Shown here: positions 1 to 8,974 of the stretch, in pieces
Position numbering within the stretch: position 1 is the first letter of the stretch
Layout of the letters: every line of letters begins with the position of its first letter
The notes under the pieces: model-generated
The model's input: only the letters and a program-made list of their open reading frames with translations
Told to the model about the DNA's origin: nothing
The model's database searches: none
Position numbers and translations under genes: made by a program
NCBI GenBank assembly: GCA_963842125.1
Contig: CAWJFE010000001.1
Coordinates: 1,054,001 to 1,118,000 of the forward strand
Source of the DNA: CAWCWK01 sp963842125
GTDB lineage: Bacteria > Pseudomonadota > Alphaproteobacteria > Rhizobiales > CAWCWK01
DNA length: 64,000 nt
Direction of reading: 5' to 3'

Positions 1-663
1 GAAGGGAAAGCCGCCGCCGGGCTGCAGCGGCGTCAGGGAGCCGCGCATGTCGGAGAAGTGCGGCAGGCGCTCGATCCAGCAATCGCGCACGCCCAGATCC
101 TGCCGCGCGCCGATCTCGGCGGGCAGGCCGACCTCGCCGCGCGCGGGCGGCGCGACGGACGGCGCGCCCTGGCCCTCCGCATTGTCCTGATAGCCGACGA
201 TCACGGCCGGATTGCCGACCACGGTCGCGTGAGGAGGCACATTTCGGGTGACGACGGCGCCGGCGCCGACCATCGCGCCCCGCCCGATCCGCACGCCCGG
301 CAGGATCGTCGCGTTGGCGCCCACCGAGACATCGTCCTCCAGGACCGTCTCCAGGAAGGCGTCCGGATATTGCTTGGAGCGGGGGCGCAGATCGTTGGTG
401 AAGGTGGCGTTCGGGCCGACGAAGACGCGGTTCCCGAGGCGTAGGCCATCCCAGAGCTGCACACCGCATTTGAGCGTCACGTCGTCCCCGATGCGAACGT
501 CGCCCTCGACGAAGACATGGTCGCACACGTTGCAATTGCGCCCCAGACGCGCACCCGGCAGCACGTGCGCGAAGGCCCACACGCGCGTGCCCTCGCCCAC
601 AGTCTCACTCTCGCAAAGCCCTTGCGGATGGACAAAGACGCCCTCAGGCGCATCGCTCGGCAT
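1..663 (-). CDS. Bifunctional dTDP-sugar N-acetyltransferase / 3,4-ketoisomerase (FdtC-FdtA or QdtC-QdtA fusion), partial
   Basis: Read on the minus strand from the ATG at 663; it stays open through the left edge, so the C-terminus is missing. Residues about 10-160 are a left-handed beta-helix acyltransferase: hexapeptide-type repeats such as VGEGTRVWAF, VGANATILPG and VGAGAVVTRNVPPHATVVGNPA. From about residue 195 a second domain begins with IERLPHFSDMRGSLTPLQ, the start of the WxcM-like/FdtA 3,4-ketoisomerase family (D-x-RG-x-L signature). In known pathways FdtA (or QdtA) isomerises dTDP-4-keto-6-deoxyglucose, FdtB aminates C3 and FdtC acetylates the amine. Here steps 1 and 3 are on one polypeptide and the FdtB-like gene lies two genes upstream. 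Which dTDP-sugar is made cannot be told. The next gene upstream starts only 49 bp away, so one operon is likely. Confidence 0.85.
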   Translation of the reverse strand, partial: MPSDAPEGVFVHPQGLCESETVGEGTRVWAFAHVLPGARLGRNCNVCDHVFVEGDVRIGDDVTLKCGVQLWDGLRLGNRVFVGPNATFTNDLRPRSKQYPDAFLETVLEDDVSVGANATILPGVRIGRGAMVGAGAVVTRNVPPHATVVGNPAVIVGYQDNAEGQGAPSVAPPARGEVGLPAEIGARQDLGVRDCWIERLPHFSDMRGSLTPLQPGGGFPF

Positions 664-711
664 GTTCGCCCCCCTGGATCGGGGTCCCTATGGGAACCAA
701 GCGTGGCGGTT

Positions 712-1749
712 TCAGGATGTCTCCACGATTCCCTCCCCGACCACCCGGCTGACGATCCGCAAGGGGCGGCGCTTGGTGTTCTCGAAGGTGCGCCAGAGAT
801 AGGAGCCGATGATCCCCTGCACGGCCAGCGAGGCCGAGGCCGAGAAGGCGATCAGCACGGCCAGCGAGGTGTAGCCGGGCTCGTCGATGACGCCGAGAAG
901 GCGCGAGACCGCGACGACGATCGCGAAGAGAAGGCTCAGCAAACAGCCGGCGATGCCGAACCAGAGCACGAGGAGGATGGGCAGGTCGGAGAACGAGAAG
1001 ATGCTGTCCATCATGTAGCGCAGCCGCCGCGCAAAGCTCCAGGCGCTCTCGCCGGCCGCGCGCTCCCTCCGCGTATAGGGCACGAAGCGGCGGCGATAGC
1101 CGATCCAGAAGAGCTGCGCGATCAGCGAGCTGTTGGGCTCCTGGATCCGCAGGACCGTGTCGAGCGCCTCCCGGTTGACGGCGAAGATGTCGACGCCGCC
1201 CTTGGGCACGTCCGGGATGACCATCTTGCGGTAGAGCCACCAGAAGGCGTTGGAGGCCGCGTCGCGCAGGAGGCCGTCATGCCGGTCGCGCCGTTCGCCG
1301 AAGACGATCTCGGCCTCGCCGCCCTCCAGGACGGAGAAGAACTCCAAAATGAGTTCGGGGGGCTCCTGCAGGTCGGCCGCCATCACGGCGACGATGTCTC
1401 CCGATGCGTGCTCCAGCCCGGTGCGGATGGCTGGGAAGGCCCCGAAATTGCGGCTGTGGAAGACGATGCGCGAGGGAAAGGAGAAGGTCGCGCGCGCCGC
1501 CACCAGCAGCTCGCCCGAACGGTCGGGCGAGCCGTCGATGACGAGGATGACCTCGATCGGGGCGGGCGAAGCGGCGTTGAGAGCCTCCAGCGCCGCGACG
1601 AGGGCGTCGATATTGTCCTCGTTGCGGTAGACGGGGATGACGAGGGAGCGGCGCGCGCGCGCCGGCAGGGTTGCCGCCTCGCCGTCGAGGCCGGCCCTCG
1701 CGGCGTCGGCGGCCTCCACCGTCAGGCCCGCCACGCTCAGGCCCGCCAT
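712..1749 (-). CDS. Glycosyltransferase family 2, DPM1/GtrB-like, membrane-anchored
   Basis: A 345-residue protein. The N-terminal half is a GT-A fold of family 2: RSLVIPVYRNEDNIDALV at about residue 34, then ILVIDGSPDRS and the acidic motif in VMAADLQEPPEL, matching the nucleotide-sugar and metal-binding positions of DPM1/GtrB-like enzymes. Two hydrophobic helices near the C-terminus (ILLVLWFGIAGCLLSLLF and a second about 45 residues on) fit inner-membrane anchoring. Enzymes of this group usually transfer a sugar to polyprenyl phosphate; the actual acceptor is unknown. The ATG at 1749 overlaps the end of the aminotransferase gene by 13 bases, which favours this start and suggests translational coupling. 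Context points to an O-antigen or exopolysaccharide cluster. Confidence 0.88.
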   Translation of the reverse strand: MAGLSVAGLTVEAADAARAGLDGEAATLPARARRSLVIPVYRNEDNIDALVAALEALNAASPAPIEVILVIDGSPDRSGELLVAARATFSFPSRIVFHSRNFGAFPAIRTGLEHASGDIVAVMAADLQEPPELILEFFSVLEGGEAEIVFGERRDRHDGLLRDAASNAFWWLYRKMVIPDVPKGGVDIFAVNREALDTVLRIQEPNSSLIAQLFWIGYRRRFVPYTRRERAAGESAWSFARRLRYMMDSIFSFSDLPILLVLWFGIAGCLLSLLFAIVVAVSRLLGVIDEPGYTSLAVLIAFSASASLAVQGIIGSYLWRTFENTKRRPLRIVSRVVGEGIVETS

Positions 1750-2887
1750 GAGCCCAGCGCCTCGCAGACCTGCGCCACCTCGTCCTCGCGCAGGGTCGGG
1801 AAGCAGGGGAGGCTGAGGAGGCGCGGCAAGCTTGCGCGCGACACGGGCACGCCGCCCGGCGCGAGGCGCTGGGCGAGCTCCGACCAGCCGGGCTGGTCGC
1901 AGTCGAGGACGGGATAGTGCACGTCGGTGCGCACGCCGCGCGCCTCCAGATGGGCGCGCAGGCCCTCCCGGTCTTCGGCGAGGAGAACGGCGAGATGGCC
2001 CACCGTGTCGGCCGCGCGCACGACGCGCAACGCCCTCTGGCGCGGCCTCCTCATAAGCCGCGAGGATGGCCACGCGGCGCGCGTTGGCCTCGTCGAGCCC
2101 GGGGAGGATCTCGGCGCAGGATCGCGGCCTGCACCTCGTCGAGGCGCGAGTTGCGCCCGCCCGGCATCGCGACCGTGTATTTCGAGGCCCAGCCATATTG
2201 GCGCAGCGCATCGCAGGCCTTGAGGAGATCGGCGTCCGAGGTCGCGATCGCGCCGCCATCGCCGAAGGCCCCGAGATTCTTGGTCGGGTAGAAGCTGAAG
2301 GTCGCGATGTCGCCGAGCGAGCCGGCCATCCGGCCGTCCTTCTGTCGCAGCCCGTGCGCCTGCGCGCAGTCCTCGAGGATGGGGACATGGGCGTGGCCCG
2401 CCGCGTCCATCGCGGCGCGCAGGGCCGGCACATCGACCAGTCCGCCATAGAGATGCGTCGCGACCACGAGGGCGGTCTCGTCGGTCAAGGCGGCCACGGC
2501 CGAGCCGACGTCCAAAAGCTGCGAGCCCTCCTCGATGTCCGCATAGACCGGTGTTAGCCCGATCAGCCGCGCGGCGATGGACGTGTAGCCGCCCGCATTG
2601 GCGACCGTGACGACTTCCCGCCCCTCGTTCCGCCCCGTCACGAGGAGCGCGCGCATCGCGATCTCCAGCGCGTCCGTGCCGTTGGCGACGCCGGTGCAGT
2701 GATCGGTGCCGACATAGGCCGCGAACGCCTCGCAGAACCCGCGCGTCTCGCCCCCGTTCAGCCACCAGCCCGAGCGCAGCGCACGCGTCGCGGCCTCGAT
2801 CACGTCCCCCGATCCCGGCCCGACGATCCGGCTGAGGTCGTTCATGGGAACAGACGGAGCGGAGGGTGCAGTCATACGATCGTCCAT
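1737..2887 (-). pseudogene. DegT/DnrJ/EryC1 aminotransferase (FdtB/QdtB-like), interrupted by two frameshifts
   Basis: PLP-dependent sugar aminotransferase that would aminate C3 of a dTDP-3-keto-6-deoxyhexose. The first 250 residues read in one frame and contain GWWLNGGETRGFCEAFAAYVG, the cofactor region HLYGGLVDV and the Schiff-base lysine in FYPTKNLGAFGDGGA. After SRLDEVQAAILR the frame breaks near 2135; EILPGLDEANARRVAILAAYEEA continues in a second frame. A second break near 2035 shifts to a third frame with LRVVRAADTVGHLAVLLAEDREGL and the true C-terminus ending at 1737. Each break is explained by one surplus base, about 100 bases apart. It could be a real pseudogene, but other genes in this window carry the same kind of lesion, so sequence error is plausible. 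If intact, the protein would be about 383 residues, normal for the family. Confidence 0.85.
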
Positions 2888-3058
2888 GTCCTAGGTGCGG
2901 GTCCTGCGATACGGGATGTCGCGCGCCGCCGCAATGCGCACCCACGGCGCCGTTCGAGCCGGCCACGGCTTCATAGGCAAGAGCGCTCGGCAAGGGTCGT
3001 CTGAACGGCGCGTGCCGGATCGCCCGGCCGCTTCATCATCCCGCATGGAACGATGCTC

Positions 3059-4531
3059 CTAGGCGCTGCCGCCGTACCAGGACTGGGCGAAGGCGAGGTC
3101 GCGCGCCGCTTCGGGATCGTCGAGCAGGTGCCTCGCCTCCTTCGCCGCCTCGAGGAAGCGCGTGCGCGAGGGTGCCGGGGTCAGGATGTCGGCGCACGCG
3201 TCGATCAGCATGTCCATGTGGTGGCGGGCGAACTGGGCGCGCGAGGCCGGCGCGTCCGGCGCATCCCCTATGGCGGCGGCGATCGTCGTCAGACGCCGGA
3301 GGAGATGGATCGAGGTCATGTAGTCCGTGGCGACATAGGGCACGAGCCGCGGCAAAGCCTCGTCGAGCAGACGCTCGAAATCGATGTGATGCGCGATGAG
3401 GCGCACCTCGCCGGTCTCGTCGGCGCGGTAGGCGGAGGGCGTCTCCAAGGCGGCGAACTCGCACAGCGCCGAGGTCAGCCAGTCGATGCAGGTCATGGCC
3501 GTGAAGGGATCGTTGACGCCCGACGAGAGCGCCCGCGCGGCGATCTCGACCAGTTCCTCGACGAGGAAGAGAAGGTTCTGGTCGGCCGTCTTGTCGTCGC
3601 CGATGACGAAGCAGTCGCGCAGCGCGCCTTCGTTGGGCAAGCCCAGGAAAAAGCCCTCCCGCTCCGTTCGGGGGAGGGCGTGGAGAAGCGTGTCGCCGGC
3701 TGTCACGAAGTCGCCCGGCCGGAACTGAAGTCGCACCAGAAGGTCGTCCTTGGCGGCGATCGCGATGACCGCATCGTCATGGACGCTCTGGAGATAGCCC
3801 GTCCGTTCGGCCCTCACCCGGGCGGCCTGCGCGAAGCGCTCCGACGTGAGGCCTTCGGGGCGCGGCGCTGACGTGCCTGCCTGCGGAAAGGTCTCGCCGA
3901 GCCGCCCTCGCAGCGCCCGTCCGACGCTGGATGTGATGGTGCCGATATCGATCGAGGCCGGCACATGGTGGATGAAATAGATGAGGACGCCCACGCTCAG
4001 CACCGCTGCGCCGATCGCGAGGAGGACCGAGATATGGGGAACGAAGGCGATCTGGTCCGGCGTCGACGCGCTGACCGAGCGCAGCACCATGAGCGCGTAG
4101 ATGAAGGTCGAGATGAACGTGCCGAGCGTGACCTGATTGCCCCGATCCCGCATGAAGTTGCCGACGAGGCGCGGCCCGAACTGCGACGAGGCGTTGGTGA
4201 CGGCGACGAGCGTGAGCGAGAACGTGACGCCTGCGACGCCGATCATCGACTGGGCGATGACGCTCAGCACGTTGCGCGCGCTCTCGACGTCGGTGAGCTC
4301 GAAGATCTTGAGCGACATCATCCATTTCGCCCCCCAGATCGCATCGACCCAGAGGGTGAGGAAGGAGAGGGCGACGGCGGCCGAGAACATCAGGCTCGGG
4401 ATGAACCAGTAGCTGGCACGGATCGCGTTGGCATTTCGAAGGAGGAAGGCGCGCAAGGCAAAGGGTCCGATCGGGTCGCGGACCAGGCGGCACGCGTGAG
4501 CCTCATCTGCCGCGCGACAGCGGCGCTTCAA
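3059..4531 (-). CDS. DUF2254 family predicted membrane protein
   Basis: A 490-residue protein that matches the DUF2254 family over its whole length. About four hydrophobic segments lie in the first 200 residues (around SYWFIPSLMFSAAVALSFL, IGVAGVTFSLTLVAV, FISTFIYALMVL and SVLLAIGAAVLSVGVLIYF), followed by a soluble C-terminal domain of about 270 residues that holds the family hallmarks DKTADQNLLFLVEELVEIA and LSSGVNDPFTAMTCIDWL. The biochemical role of the family is unknown. The gene stands alone between the polysaccharide genes and xylB; both neighbours run the same way. The first roughly 20 residues are arginine-rich and not membrane-like, so the real start may be slightly downstream. Confidence 0.85.
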   Translation of the reverse strand: MKRRCRAADEAHACRLVRDPIGPFALRAFLLRNANAIRASYWFIPSLMFSAAVALSFLTLWVDAIWGAKWMMSLKIFELTDVESARNVLSVIAQSMIGVAGVTFSLTLVAVTNASSQFGPRLVGNFMRDRGNQVTLGTFISTFIYALMVLRSVSASTPDQIAFVPHISVLLAIGAAVLSVGVLIYFIHHVPASIDIGTITSSVGRALRGRLGETFPQAGTSAPRPEGLTSERFAQAARVRAERTGYLQSVHDDAVIAIAAKDDLLVRLQFRPGDFVTAGDTLLHALPRTEREGFFLGLPNEGALRDCFVIGDDKTADQNLLFLVEELVEIAARALSSGVNDPFTAMTCIDWLTSALCEFAALETPSAYRADETGEVRLIAHHIDFERLLDEALPRLVPYVATDYMTSIHLLRRLTTIAAAIGDAPDAPASRAQFARHHMDMLIDACADILTPAPSRTRFLEAAKEARHLLDDPEAARDLAFAQSWYGGSA

Positions 4532-4564
4532 GGGGATGCGGCGGTGGCGCCTCGTGGAGATCGC

Positions 4565-6016
4565 CTAGGCGTCGACGCTCCTGACGGCCGGATAGAGCGT
4601 TTGCCAACGCGCATACGCCGCACGGGCGGCGCCCGTCTCGTTCGGCTCGATGGCGCGTGAGACGGTCGGTGCGGTCGCGACCGAGGCCGGATCGGCGCCG
4701 CTGGCCGCGATGAGGCCGAGCCGGGCGGCGCCGAAGGCCGCACCGAGCTCGGCACCCTCGGGAAGATCGATCGCGCAGCCGGTTACGTCGGCGATGCGCT
4801 GGAGGAGATAGTCGGACCGCGCACCGCCGCCGACGGCGAAGATGCGGGTCATCTGGGTGCCCGCCTCCCGCAACGCCGTCTGATTGTCGGCCAGCGCGAA
4901 GGCGATGCCGTCGAGAACCGCGCGGGCGAGCTCTGCCGGACCATCGGCCTGGTCGAGCTGGACGAAGGCGCCGCGCGTGGCGGCGTCGTTATGCGGCGTA
5001 CGCTCACCGGAGAGATAGGGCAGGAACCGCACGCTGGATGCCGCGTCGGCCTTGCCCGCCAGGGCGGAGAGATCGGCCGGGCTCCGGCCCGTCAGCCGCG
5101 CCAGCCATTCGAGCGAAGCCATGGCCGAGAGGATGACGCCCATCTGGTGCCAGGTGCCGGGAAGCGCATGGCAGAAGGTGTGGACGGCCGAGGCAGGGTT
5201 CGGGCGATAGGTCTCGTTGGCGACGAAGAGGACGCCCGACGTGCCGAGCGAGACGAAGGCGTCGCCATCTGCCAGCGCGCCGACCCCGAACGCGCTCGCC
5301 GCATTGTCGCCCGCGCCGCCCGCGACCGGGATGCCGCGCGGCAGGCCGAGCTCGGCCGCGAGGTCGGTGCGCAGCGCGCCCGACACCTCCGTCCCCTCGA
5401 CGAGCCGCGGCATGTGCGAGCGCGTCAGCCCGGTCGCCTCCAGAAGCGCGTCCGACCAGTCGCGCCCGGCGACGTCGAGCCACGACGTGCCCGATGCGTC
5501 CGACATCTCCGAGACGGCCTCGCCGGTCAGCCAGAGGCGCAGGCAATCCTTAGGCAGAAGCACGCGCTTCGTCGCGGCGAAGATTTCGGGTGCGTGTTCG
5601 GCCAGCCATGCGACCTTGGGCGCGGTGAAGCCGGGGAAGACGACATTGCCCATGACGGCGCGAAAGCGCGGATCGGCATCCATCCGCGCGGCCTCGGCAT
5701 GGGCGCGGCTATCGTTCCAGAGGAGGCAGGGATGGAGGGGCGCATCGTCGGCACCGAGAAGCGTCGCGCCGTGCATCTGACCCGAGAGCCCGATGCCGCC
5801 CACGCCGTCCAGCGAACCGATGTCCGCCTTGAGGGCGAGGATCGCGTCCCGCGTCGCGCCAACCCACGAGCCGGCATCCTGTTCGGCATGGCCGGAGGCG
5901 GGGTAGGCGACGTCGAGCGGCGTCGCCGCGCTCGCGATCACGCGCTGATCGTCGTCGATGAGGAGCGCCTTGACGCCCGACGTGCCGAGATCGAGGCCGA
6001 GGCCGAGGCTCCTCAC
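4565..6016 (-). CDS. xylB: Xylulokinase (FGGY carbohydrate kinase)
   Basis: A 483-residue FGGY kinase expected to phosphorylate D-xylulose with ATP to xylulose 5-phosphate for the pentose phosphate pathway. It opens with the phosphate-1 motif GLDLGTSGVKALLIDD; GLSGQMHG and HPCLLWNDSRA are the substrate-side motifs of xylulokinases, and VAGGAGDNAASAFGVG and FAVGGGARSDYLLQRIADV form the C-terminal ATPase lobe (phosphate-2 and adenosine motifs). Length is as expected. No xylose isomerase, xylose transporter or regulator is present in the window, so xylB is separated from the rest of its pathway. It lies 33 bp downstream of nothing obvious on its own strand except the MipA gene 125 bp upstream. 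Confidence 0.92.
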   Translation of the reverse strand: MRSLGLGLDLGTSGVKALLIDDDQRVIASAATPLDVAYPASGHAEQDAGSWVGATRDAILALKADIGSLDGVGGIGLSGQMHGATLLGADDAPLHPCLLWNDSRAHAEAARMDADPRFRAVMGNVVFPGFTAPKVAWLAEHAPEIFAATKRVLLPKDCLRLWLTGEAVSEMSDASGTSWLDVAGRDWSDALLEATGLTRSHMPRLVEGTEVSGALRTDLAAELGLPRGIPVAGGAGDNAASAFGVGALADGDAFVSLGTSGVLFVANETYRPNPASAVHTFCHALPGTWHQMGVILSAMASLEWLARLTGRSPADLSALAGKADAASSVRFLPYLSGERTPHNDAATRGAFVQLDQADGPAELARAVLDGIAFALADNQTALREAGTQMTRIFAVGGGARSDYLLQRIADVTGCAIDLPEGAELGAAFGAARLGLIAASGADPASVATAPTVSRAIEPNETGAARAAYARWQTLYPAVRSVDA

Positions 6017-6140
6017 GAGACCGGCTCGCTCGAGCTAGGGCCTGGCACAGATCGGTCGGAACGGGGAGAGCGCGTGAGAATCATGCCCAAGCTTGAAGCG
6101 CATCCGGCGCTGCCCCAACGGGCAGGCCGGTTCGAGCGTC

Positions 6141-6950
6141 TCAGTCGAAGAGATCGAAGCGGAACTTGCGGGTCAGGCCGAGGCCGATCTCGAACTGGTC
6201 GTCGTTCTGCGTGATCGGCGAATCGGCGGCGTCCTCGACGAGGCGGGTCCAGCTCGCATCGGCATAAGCCGTCCAGTCCGCGTTGATCGCATAGCGCGCC
6301 TCGGCCGCGATGCCGACGCCCTTGAGGCCGCCATCGGCCTCGAAGACGGGCAGCCCCGATGCCGCAGCGTCATCCGGCGCGACGGTGAAATAGGTGTCGG
6401 CATAGGACTCGGTCGCGAAGGACGCGCGCGGGCCGAAGCTGACCGAGAATTCGGAACTGGGTTCCAGCACGACGTCGAGGCCGGCCTCGGCCACGATCCC
6501 GTCATGCCCACCGAACCCTTTGCGCACCTCACCGACGGCCCGGAAGGCGCCGACCCGGTAGGACGCGCCGAAGCCGACCTCGACGGCGGTATCGACGTCG
6601 CTGAGGCCGATCGCGATGTCGTCGCCCTCGCGCTCGCCGAGGATGTTGAACGAGGGGCGAAACGAGAAGGCGCGCTTCGGCCCGCCGCCGATCGTGATGA
6701 GGCCGGGCAGGTCGAGATATTCGAGCTTCACCAGAGGCGCGACGGCGAAGAGCACGTCGTCCGACCCCTCGAAGGCTGGCCGGGCGGAGGAGCGCAGGCC
6801 AAGCTCGATGATCACGTCGGTGCCGTCGAGATCGGTGACGAGGATCTCGTCGGCGGCCTGCGCGGGTGCATCGAGGCTTCCTGACAGAAGGCCGGCCGCG
6901 ATGAGACAGGCCCAGCGGCGGCCGGGATTCGAGAAGCGGGTCGAGCGCAT
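6141..6950 (-). CDS. MipA/OmpV family outer membrane protein
   Basis: A 269-residue protein starting at the ATG at 6950 with a typical signal peptide (RRWACLIAAGLLSGSLDAPAQA, cleavage about residue 33). The mature part has alternating beta-strand patterns and ends in an aromatic residue followed by Asp (KFRFDLFD), consistent with an outer-membrane beta-barrel. Motifs such as GLRSSARPAFEGSDDV and SYADTYFTV (compare the family's SYFGV/TYYGV strand) and the C-terminal LVEDAADSPITQNDDQFEIGLGLTRKF fit MipA/OmpV scaffold proteins. The family is linked to murein-hydrolase scaffolding or adhesion in some species; its role here is not known. An upstream in-frame extension to 7094 has no signal character and was not used. 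It is divergent from the MprF-like gene, with about 215 bp between starts. Confidence 0.85.
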   Translation of the reverse strand: MRSTRFSNPGRRWACLIAAGLLSGSLDAPAQAADEILVTDLDGTDVIIELGLRSSARPAFEGSDDVLFAVAPLVKLEYLDLPGLITIGGGPKRAFSFRPSFNILGEREGDDIAIGLSDVDTAVEVGFGASYRVGAFRAVGEVRKGFGGHDGIVAEAGLDVVLEPSSEFSVSFGPRASFATESYADTYFTVAPDDAAASGLPVFEADGGLKGVGIAAEARYAINADWTAYADASWTRLVEDAADSPITQNDDQFEIGLGLTRKFRFDLFD

Positions 6951-7165
6951 CGTACCGTCGTGTTCCCCTGCGTATTCTTTCGCGCGGACGCCTGCCCGCA
7001 GCGACTCGCATAGCATGGACGGGCCGATGATGCGATTCCGGGTATCTCGGCGCGTGTTCGCATCGTTAGCTCGGACGAAAGGTCTCGGCCCCACGCTGGA
7101 TCACGAACCGTCTCGCCGCCGCGTTCTTGCTGCGGCCTTGATGATGGCCTAACCGCGCAGGCGAG

Positions 7166-8821
7166 ATGCTGCACCGCTCCGAGACCTCCGATCCGATGCC
7201 GACCGCGCCTGCCGCGCCGGGCCCGGCACCCGTGCGCGCCGTCGGCCGCGCGCGCCTCGTCGGATGGTTGAAGCAGGCGGTGCCGATCCTCGTCCTCGTC
7301 TTCGCGCTCGCGCTGGCGGCCTGGGCGATCCAGCACGAGTTGAGTGCCGTCAGCCTCGAGGATGTCGGCGCGGCCTTTGGTGGCATCTCCAAAGGCGATC
7401 TGATGCTCTCGGGCCTCCTCGTCGCGCTCTCCTACGTCACGCTCATCGGCTATGACTGGTCGGCCTTTCGCTATCTGAAGCTGCCGGCGCCGATCGGGCG
7501 TCTCGCGCTCGGTAGCTTCTGTGGCTATGCGATCGCCAATACGGCCGGCTTCGCCGTCATCACCGGCGCCTCGGCCCGCCATCGCATCCACGCGGCCGGC
7601 GGGCTGACGCTCTTCGATGCCGGGCGCGTGGCGCTCTTCTCCTCCACGGCCTTCGTCGTCGGCATCACGCTTCTGGGCGGCATCGGCCTTTTGATGGCGC
7701 CGGATGCCGTCTCCGATCTCGTCAGCCTGCCCGCCCGCCTCATCCGCCCCATCGGCGCCGGGCTCGTCGTCGCGACGCTCGTCGTGATGCTCTATTGCGC
7801 GCTCGGCCGCCCGATCCGGATCGGGCGCTTCGTGCTGCCCATGCCGGGCTTCAAGCTGGCCGTGACGCAGCTCATCCTCTCCGTCATCGACGTCTGCCTC
7901 GCCGGCGGGGCGCTCTACGTGCTGGTCGGCGCGGGGACCGATGCCGGGATTAGCTATTTCGAGTTCCTGGCGGTCTATTGCGCCGCGCTGACGGCCGGGC
8001 TTCTCAGCCATGTGCCCGGCGGCGTCGGCGTCTTCGATGCGATCATCCTCTCGGCCTATGGCTGGCGGATCGGCGCGGCCGAGGCTCTGGCGGCGCTCCT
8101 CGCCTTCCGGATCCTCTACTATATCGCGCCCTTCCTCATCGCCGCGATCGTCCTCGCCTTCGTCGAGATCGCGCGCCACCGCGACAACTCGCGGCTCGCC
8201 CCGCTCGCCCGGTTCGAGGATATCGCCGACGGCATGGCGCCCCTCATCGGCGCCATCATCGCAATCGGCACGGGCGCGACCCTCCTCGCCTTCGGCGTGA
8301 CGCCGGCCGGTGCGCCGCGCGGCGAAGTGTTCGGCGCCGACATCCCCTACCCGCTGGTCGAGACGGCGCATTTCCTCACCAGCGTCGTCGCCTCGACGCT
8401 CCTCTTCCTCGGCGTCGGCCTCATCCGCCGCCTCGACGCCGCATTCGGGCTGACCATCGTCGCCCTCCTCCTCGCGGCCGGCCTCGCGACCATCAAGGGG
8501 CATTCGGTCTACGGCATCGGCGCGATACTCGCGATGGCGGTGCTGCTCTGGCCGTTCCGCTCGGCCTTCAACCGCGAGACCGCCCTCTTCGCGCAGCCGC
8601 TGACCGGTCCTTGGATCGTCGGGATCGCGCTCGTCCTCGCCTCGGCCGCCTGGCTGACCGACTTCGCCTTCTCGCACCAGATCGTCGGCGACGAGACATG
8701 GTACGACGTGGCGCTCGACGACGATGCGCCCCGCGCCTGGCGGGCGCTCATCGGGGCCTCCGTCACCGCGATCCTGATCGGCTTCACCTTTCTCCTGAGA
8801 CGGCCCGGCCGGGCTTTCTGA
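7166..8821 (+). CDS. MprF-type phospholipid flippase (LPG synthase transmembrane domain), without the aminoacyl-PG synthase domain
   Basis: A 551-residue polytopic membrane protein. Full MprF proteins of about 850 residues join an N-terminal 14-helix flippase to a C-terminal cytoplasmic DUF2156 synthase that makes lysyl-phosphatidylglycerol. Here the flippase half is complete: LVGWLKQAVPILVLVFALALAAW, GYDWSAFRYL, GYAIANTAGFAVITGASARHRI and LLSHVPGGVGVFDAIIL are recognisable MprF/UPF0104 motifs. The frame stops just after the last helix at FLLRRPGRAF. No synthase remnant lies in the 153 bp before the next gene, in any frame. It may flip an aminoacyl-lipid made elsewhere, or another lipid. Start could also be the ATG at 7196. 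Confidence 0.88.
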   Translation: MLHRSETSDPMPTAPAAPGPAPVRAVGRARLVGWLKQAVPILVLVFALALAAWAIQHELSAVSLEDVGAAFGGISKGDLMLSGLLVALSYVTLIGYDWSAFRYLKLPAPIGRLALGSFCGYAIANTAGFAVITGASARHRIHAAGGLTLFDAGRVALFSSTAFVVGITLLGGIGLLMAPDAVSDLVSLPARLIRPIGAGLVVATLVVMLYCALGRPIRIGRFVLPMPGFKLAVTQLILSVIDVCLAGGALYVLVGAGTDAGISYFEFLAVYCAALTAGLLSHVPGGVGVFDAIILSAYGWRIGAAEALAALLAFRILYYIAPFLIAAIVLAFVEIARHRDNSRLAPLARFEDIADGMAPLIGAIIAIGTGATLLAFGVTPAGAPRGEVFGADIPYPLVETAHFLTSVVASTLLFLGVGLIRRLDAAFGLTIVALLLAAGLATIKGHSVYGIGAILAMAVLLWPFRSAFNRETALFAQPLTGPWIVGIALVLASAAWLTDFAFSHQIVGDETWYDVALDDDAPRAWRALIGASVTAILIGFTFLLRRPGRAF

Positions 8822-8974
8822 ACCCGCCCGACACGGCGGATCACGCCCCCGTGAGACACGCGGCCCGCGAGTTGACACCCGCCGGTCACTCGGGGGAGGG
8901 AGGGGCTGCGTCCGCATTGCCGATCGTGCCCACTCGGGCAGCGCGCCCGGCCGCTTGAGGGAACCCCGCCGCCG

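Noticed and set aside
6812..8917. A 701-residue minus-strand frame opposite the MprF-like gene
   Set aside because: Extremely rich in Arg, Asp, Glu and Gly, the usual antisense signature of a hydrophobic membrane protein gene in GC-rich DNA.
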